Source: JAFGGG01 sp964638895 (lineage in GTDB: Bacteria; Spirochaetota; Spirochaetia; SZUA-6; RPPD01). Taken from it: a stretch of DNA of 36,073 nucleotides. This document shows positions 32,663-36,073 of this stretch, piece by piece; the stretch's first letter is position 1, and every line of letters starts with the position of its first letter. The notes beneath the pieces were generated by a model. That model was not told the origin of the DNA. It worked only from the letters and a program-made list of their open reading frames with translations, and made no database searches. Location of the stretch: assembly GCA_964638895.1 (NCBI GenBank), contig CAZWYY010000042.1, positions 1 through 36,073 on the forward strand, in the 5' to 3' direction. The position numbers were made by a program, and so were the translations under genes.

Positions 32663-34043
32663 AATCTGTCTTATCCTTGAAGGCTCGTACCCTTATATTG
32701 TGGGAGGGGTCGCGGCCTGGGTGCAGCAGCTTATTCTGAATTTGCCCGATATGGATTTTGTGCTGTACACTATCTCGCCCAAGGAACGCCAGAAAATCAT
32801 GTATAAGCTGCCCCCCAATATTGTTTCACATAAAGACATTGTGGTCAGTAAAAAATTGAAGGCGGAGCGCAGGCCCAGAGCAAAAAAAAAGCTGTTTACG
32901 GAAATAGAAAAACTCCATACGCTGTTTCAGGCGCCAAGCCAGGTCAACTTGGAAAAGGTACTCGGGTTTTTGCCCGAAGGAAGTTTTTTATACCTGGACG
33001 CAGTCAAGCATCCGCTGAGTTGGAATATGATCACTCAGAACAACCAGCTTCACAATCCAGCCTACCCCTTTGCGGATTACTTCTGGGTCTGGAAATCGTC
33101 CCATGATATGATCTTTTCTGTTCTGGGTTCGACCGTACCAAAGGCGGATGTGTACCACGCCATTTCAACTGGATACGCGGGACTGGCCGGTGTTGTGGCC
33201 AAAATACGCGAGAAAAAGCCTTTTATGCTTACCGAGCACGGACTGTATCATAAGGAGCGGGAGATTGAGATCAGGCGCGCCGCTTTTGTGCAGGGATACC
33301 AGCGGGATATGTGGATTAATGTATTTAATAATTTGAGCCGGCTTTCCTATTACTATGCCGATCTGATCATTACATTGTTTGAATACAACAGGAAAAAGGA
33401 GGTGGAACTGGGGGCTCCTGAGGAAAAAACCATGATAATCCCCAATGGCATAGATATTGAGTTTTTTTCGCGGGTCACCCGCACGCCCCGGCAGGGGTTT
33501 CATGTGGGCCTGGTGGGCAGGGTGGTCCCCATCAAGGATATCAAGACCTTTATTTACGTGGCTAAAATAGTAACCAACGCCATTGCAGACGCCCACTTTT
33601 ACGCGATCGGACCGGTGGATGAAGATCAGGCGTACTTTGAAGACTGCAAACTTCTGGTACAAAGCCTGCAGATGGAACAGAGTTTTGAATTCACAGGCAA
33701 ACAGGACGTACGCGACTATTACAGCTTTTTGAACGTGGTAATGCTGACAAGCATACGCGAGGCGCAGCCCCTGGCAATCCTTGAAGCCTTCTGCTGCGGC
33801 GTGCCCGTGGTATCCACCAAGGTGGGCAATGTGCTGGAGCTTTTAGACTACAACGAACGGTTTCTGGCGGCGCCCAAAGACGCGGAAAAATTGGCGCAGT
33901 GCATAGAATACATTTATAATAACCCTAAGAAGGTGGGTGAACTTGTGGAACAAAACAAGCATAAGGTAAAAAATTTCTTTGACCGGACAAAGGTATACCA
34001 GCGTTACGGGGAGATCTATAGAAACCTGAAGGAACACAAATAA
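32646..34043 (+). CDS. pelF: PelF-like GT4 glycosyltransferase
   Basis: PelF is the cytoplasmic glycosyltransferase that polymerises Pel polysaccharide from a UDP-amino sugar. This 465-residue protein starts with the PelF-type RLKICLILEGSYPYIVGGVA, has ADVYHAISTGYAGLAGVVAK and MLTEHGLYHKERE in the acceptor half, and VGLVGRVVPIKDIKTFI in the donor half. The GT4 E-x7-E pair is E372/E380 (REAQPLAILEAF), followed by CGVPVVSTKVGN. I chose the ATG at 32646, because family members start just before this first strand. This start overlaps pelE by 17 bases. An in-frame GTG lies 42 bases upstream without a ribosome site. The stop TAA shares a base with the pelG ATG. Confidence 0.92.
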   Translation: MEQRLKICLILEGSYPYIVGGVAAWVQQLILNLPDMDFVLYTISPKERQKIMYKLPPNIVSHKDIVVSKKLKAERRPRAKKKLFTEIEKLHTLFQAPSQVNLEKVLGFLPEGSFLYLDAVKHPLSWNMITQNNQLHNPAYPFADYFWVWKSSHDMIFSVLGSTVPKADVYHAISTGYAGLAGVVAKIREKKPFMLTEHGLYHKEREIEIRRAAFVQGYQRDMWINVFNNLSRLSYYYADLIITLFEYNRKKEVELGAPEEKTMIIPNGIDIEFFSRVTRTPRQGFHVGLVGRVVPIKDIKTFIYVAKIVTNAIADAHFYAIGPVDEDQAYFEDCKLLVQSLQMEQSFEFTGKQDVRDYYSFLNVVMLTSIREAQPLAILEAFCCGVPVVSTKVGNVLELLDYNERFLAAPKDAEKLAQCIEYIYNNPKKVGELVEQNKHKVKNFFDRTKVYQRYGEIYRNLKEHK

Positions 34044-35455
34044 TGGCCGGAATCGGATTTGTATTAAGGCGCGTGGTCAAGCAAGGTGGGTTTTTTTCCG
34101 TGGTCAAGGTAGCCCTGGCCGGAACCATTATTGTGGCCGGGCCCTGGCTGCTTTCCATTCTGGGCATTTTTTTTATTACCAAATACTCGTCCTTTTTAAT
34201 AGGCCGATCGGTTGCTGTATTTATGGCCGTGGTCATTTACGGTTATGCGTTTTCACTTTTTTTATTCGGGGGCTTCCATTATATATTTACCCGTTTGGTG
34301 GCGGACTACATGTATGAAAAAAAGAAACAGCAGGCTGGGGAGGCCCTGTTGCTTTTTTCGGCGGGAATTTTTATTCTGGCGTCGGGTGTGGCGGCCTGCG
34401 TACTCTTTCTGCTTGATCTTTCCAAAATTACCTACCCCCTGCTTTTCAGGCTGAGCGGGGTGGCGTTCTTCGTATCAATAAACCTGATCTGGTTATTAAT
34501 GATATTTATCTCCCTGTTAAAAAAATACTTTAAAATCTTTATCATTTACTTCCTTGGAATGGCGTTGGCCTTCGGCAGTATTACCATACTGGCAAAGTAT
34601 CTTTCCGTAAGCGGCGTGTTGTTGGGTTTTGCAGGCGGCCACCTGTTTATCGCGGTCTGTCTTTATATCCTGGCCTTCCGCCGGTACAGGCCGCAGCGAT
34701 TCAGTGTAAAAGAACACCTGCGGTATTTTCAAAGGTTCAAATTTCTCCTGTTCACGGGCATTCTGTATTACTGGGGTATGTGGATAGATAAAATGGTGTT
34801 TTGGTTCACCAAGGGAAGCGCCGTGGCCGGATCATTCTTTCGGGTGTATGACGTTTACGATATTCCCGTCTATATCGCCAATCTGGCCATTATTCCCGGC
34901 CTGATCTATTTTATGATCATCACCGAGACCAATTTTTACAAGCGCCTGACGGAATTCTTAAACAAGTTCAATAAAAGCATTTACCATAAACTGCAGTCCA
35001 TCAAATACAAGCTCATCGCCAATTTAAAGACCGGCTTCCGGGAGCAGTGCATGTTCCAGGGCATATTCACGCTCATTATTATCCTTATAGCGCCGCTTCT
35101 GGTTGCGGCCGACAGCGAAAAGATATTTATCGGGGGTATCCGGAATATAATGGTCTTTCGTATCACCCTGGGCGCAACCTTCTTTCACCTGATCTTTCTT
35201 ACCATTGTGATTTTTCTTTTTTATCTGCAAAGATTTAGGTTGGCCTTTTTCTCTACACTCTGTTTTTTTCTGGTAAACTTGTTTGGGGCCGTGGCCATTG
35301 CGGTGTGGGGCACCGAAAATACCCTGGGTTTAAGCTATCTCGCGGCCGGTATCATGGGCTCGCTGTTGGGCGCCTGCTTTCTGTTCAGCTCCGCCCGGAA
35401 ACTGGATAATGCCGTGTTTCTGATCGCCAGTGGAGAGAGCCTGGACAACCTTTAG
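34043..35455 (+). CDS. pelG: PelG-like polysaccharide flippase/exporter
   Basis: PelG is a 12-span inner-membrane transporter of the MOP superfamily, thought to move Pel polysaccharide across the inner membrane. This 470-residue protein starts MAGIGFVLRRV and soon has GTIIVAGPWLLSILGIF, as PelG proteins do. It contains about twelve hydrophobic spans, with the signature-like TGILYYWGMWIDKMVFWF in the middle and an amphipathic loop NKFNKSIYHKLQSIKYKLI. It overlaps pelF by one base and shares its stop bases with the convergent gene at 35452. No pelA, pelB or pelC follows within the window. Confidence 0.92.
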   Translation: MAGIGFVLRRVVKQGGFFSVVKVALAGTIIVAGPWLLSILGIFFITKYSSFLIGRSVAVFMAVVIYGYAFSLFLFGGFHYIFTRLVADYMYEKKKQQAGEALLLFSAGIFILASGVAACVLFLLDLSKITYPLLFRLSGVAFFVSINLIWLLMIFISLLKKYFKIFIIYFLGMALAFGSITILAKYLSVSGVLLGFAGGHLFIAVCLYILAFRRYRPQRFSVKEHLRYFQRFKFLLFTGILYYWGMWIDKMVFWFTKGSAVAGSFFRVYDVYDIPVYIANLAIIPGLIYFMIITETNFYKRLTEFLNKFNKSIYHKLQSIKYKLIANLKTGFREQCMFQGIFTLIIILIAPLLVAADSEKIFIGGIRNIMVFRITLGATFFHLIFLTIVIFLFYLQRFRLAFFSTLCFFLVNLFGAVAIAVWGTENTLGLSYLAAGIMGSLLGACFLFSSARKLDNAVFLIASGESLDNL

Positions 35456-35919
35456 ATTTCCGGAACGTCATCCTCGCGGTCGGTAAGGAGAATACGCATC
35501 TCCTCTTCGGAGATTGTTTCCTGATCGCCGTTTCCATGCTTGTAAATGGACGAGAGAAGGTCTTCGATCTCCTGAATAAACTCTTTGTGCTGGTTGCGCA
35601 TGCTTAAAAACCGTTCCCTGTGATCCTGAAGGTGAATTGCAAACGGTGAGTTTTTATGTATGATATCATCAAGCAGTTTGATAAACTGCCTGTTTAAACG
35701 CAGCATATTTTTAAGAATGGTGTCGCGGTTTATTTTAAGCTGGCTTTTTTTCAGGGAGTCGAAGATTTGCCCGGTACAGGTGTTTACAAACAGAAGCTCG
35801 CCCACTATTCTGTCCTTAAAGGTGCGGGGATCGATTTCAAGCCTGATGCCGTCGGCCAGTTTTTTTACAATGTGGGTCAGATAGAATATATCGTCTTCAT
35901 AATTGATGATGTTCGTCAT
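35452..35919 (-). CDS. Soluble helical protein of unknown function, convergent with pelG
   Basis: I do not recognise this protein. Starting at the ATG at 35919 (AGGA just upstream) it has 155 residues; a TTG 39 bases further upstream lacks a ribosome site. It is strongly charged, has no signal peptide or membrane span, and looks almost wholly helical (for example LKKSQLKINRDTILKNMLRL and HKEFIQEIEDLLSSIYKHG), with an acidic tail EEEMRILLTDREDDVPEI. The stop shares bases with pelG. Position alone does not prove a role in the polysaccharide system. The remaining 154 bases to the window end show no further gene. Confidence 0.7.
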   Translation of the reverse strand: MTNIINYEDDIFYLTHIVKKLADGIRLEIDPRTFKDRIVGELLFVNTCTGQIFDSLKKSQLKINRDTILKNMLRLNRQFIKLLDDIIHKNSPFAIHLQDHRERFLSMRNQHKEFIQEIEDLLSSIYKHGNGDQETISEEEMRILLTDREDDVPEI

Positions 35920-36073
35920 AAGTCCTGTTATAGTAATATCGGCGGAATAACGGCCCAAGGTAAATTTGTTCCGTTCTCTATCGGGAATGATTCTTTTGCT
36001 TACTGCAATAAATAATCGAAATGATTAACGTAATTGCGTCTTGAAAATCGATTCAATTTTATATTTCTGCTTC

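Overview
The window looks like chromosomal DNA of a spirochaete or a close relative, with GC near one half by eye. This rests on family resemblance, not on a search. The pointers are a long PRPP synthetase of the spirochaetal type, an operon of a LolA-like protein with paired FtsX-type permeases, a spirochaete-style lipobox, and several outer-membrane barrels ending in an aromatic residue. The outer-membrane proteins show that the cell is diderm. Coding density is high. No gene-free stretch reaches 300 bases, and I saw no rRNA, tRNA, CRISPR array, insertion sequence or phage gene.

Layout. 1-526: the 3' end of a GH10 xylanase. 646-9967: mostly housekeeping genes (clpB, a membrane diguanylate cyclase, argG-argH, a tiny duplicated Cys-rich protein followed by a PRPP synthetase, and ackA). 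10089-15648: an outer-membrane protein convergent with a 1264-residue GlnE that carries a GlnD-like ACT pair at its N-terminus, behind a small membrane protein. 15834-21986: a tight seven-gene operon (membrane protein, winged-helix regulator, LolA-like protein, two FtsX/LolC-type permeases, LolD-type ATPase, outer-membrane barrel) behind a palindromic operator candidate. 21983-23887: two linked class III cyclase-like proteins, one with its metal ligands and one degenerate. 24088-24978: a membrane-bound LuxR-type regulator. 25040-28413: a three-gene operon of outer-membrane barrel, S41 peptidase-like protein and GIN-domain lipoprotein. 28683-29501: nudC. 29490-30350: an HDOD protein divergent from the last block. 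30477-35455: pelD, pelE-like, pelF and pelG, the inner-membrane synthesis and export part of a Pel-type exopolysaccharide system, followed by a convergent gene of unknown function.

How the parts work together. Signalling is over-represented: a GGDEF cyclase with an intact inhibitory site, a probable class III cyclase with a degenerate partner, an HDOD protein, a PelD receptor-like protein and a membrane LuxR regulator. The most interesting unit is the Pel-like block. It has the inner-membrane module but no PelA, PelB or PelC in view, its PelD lacks the usual c-di-GMP I-site, and its PelE has no membrane anchor. The ACT-GlnE fusion and the autoregulated Lol-like operon come next.
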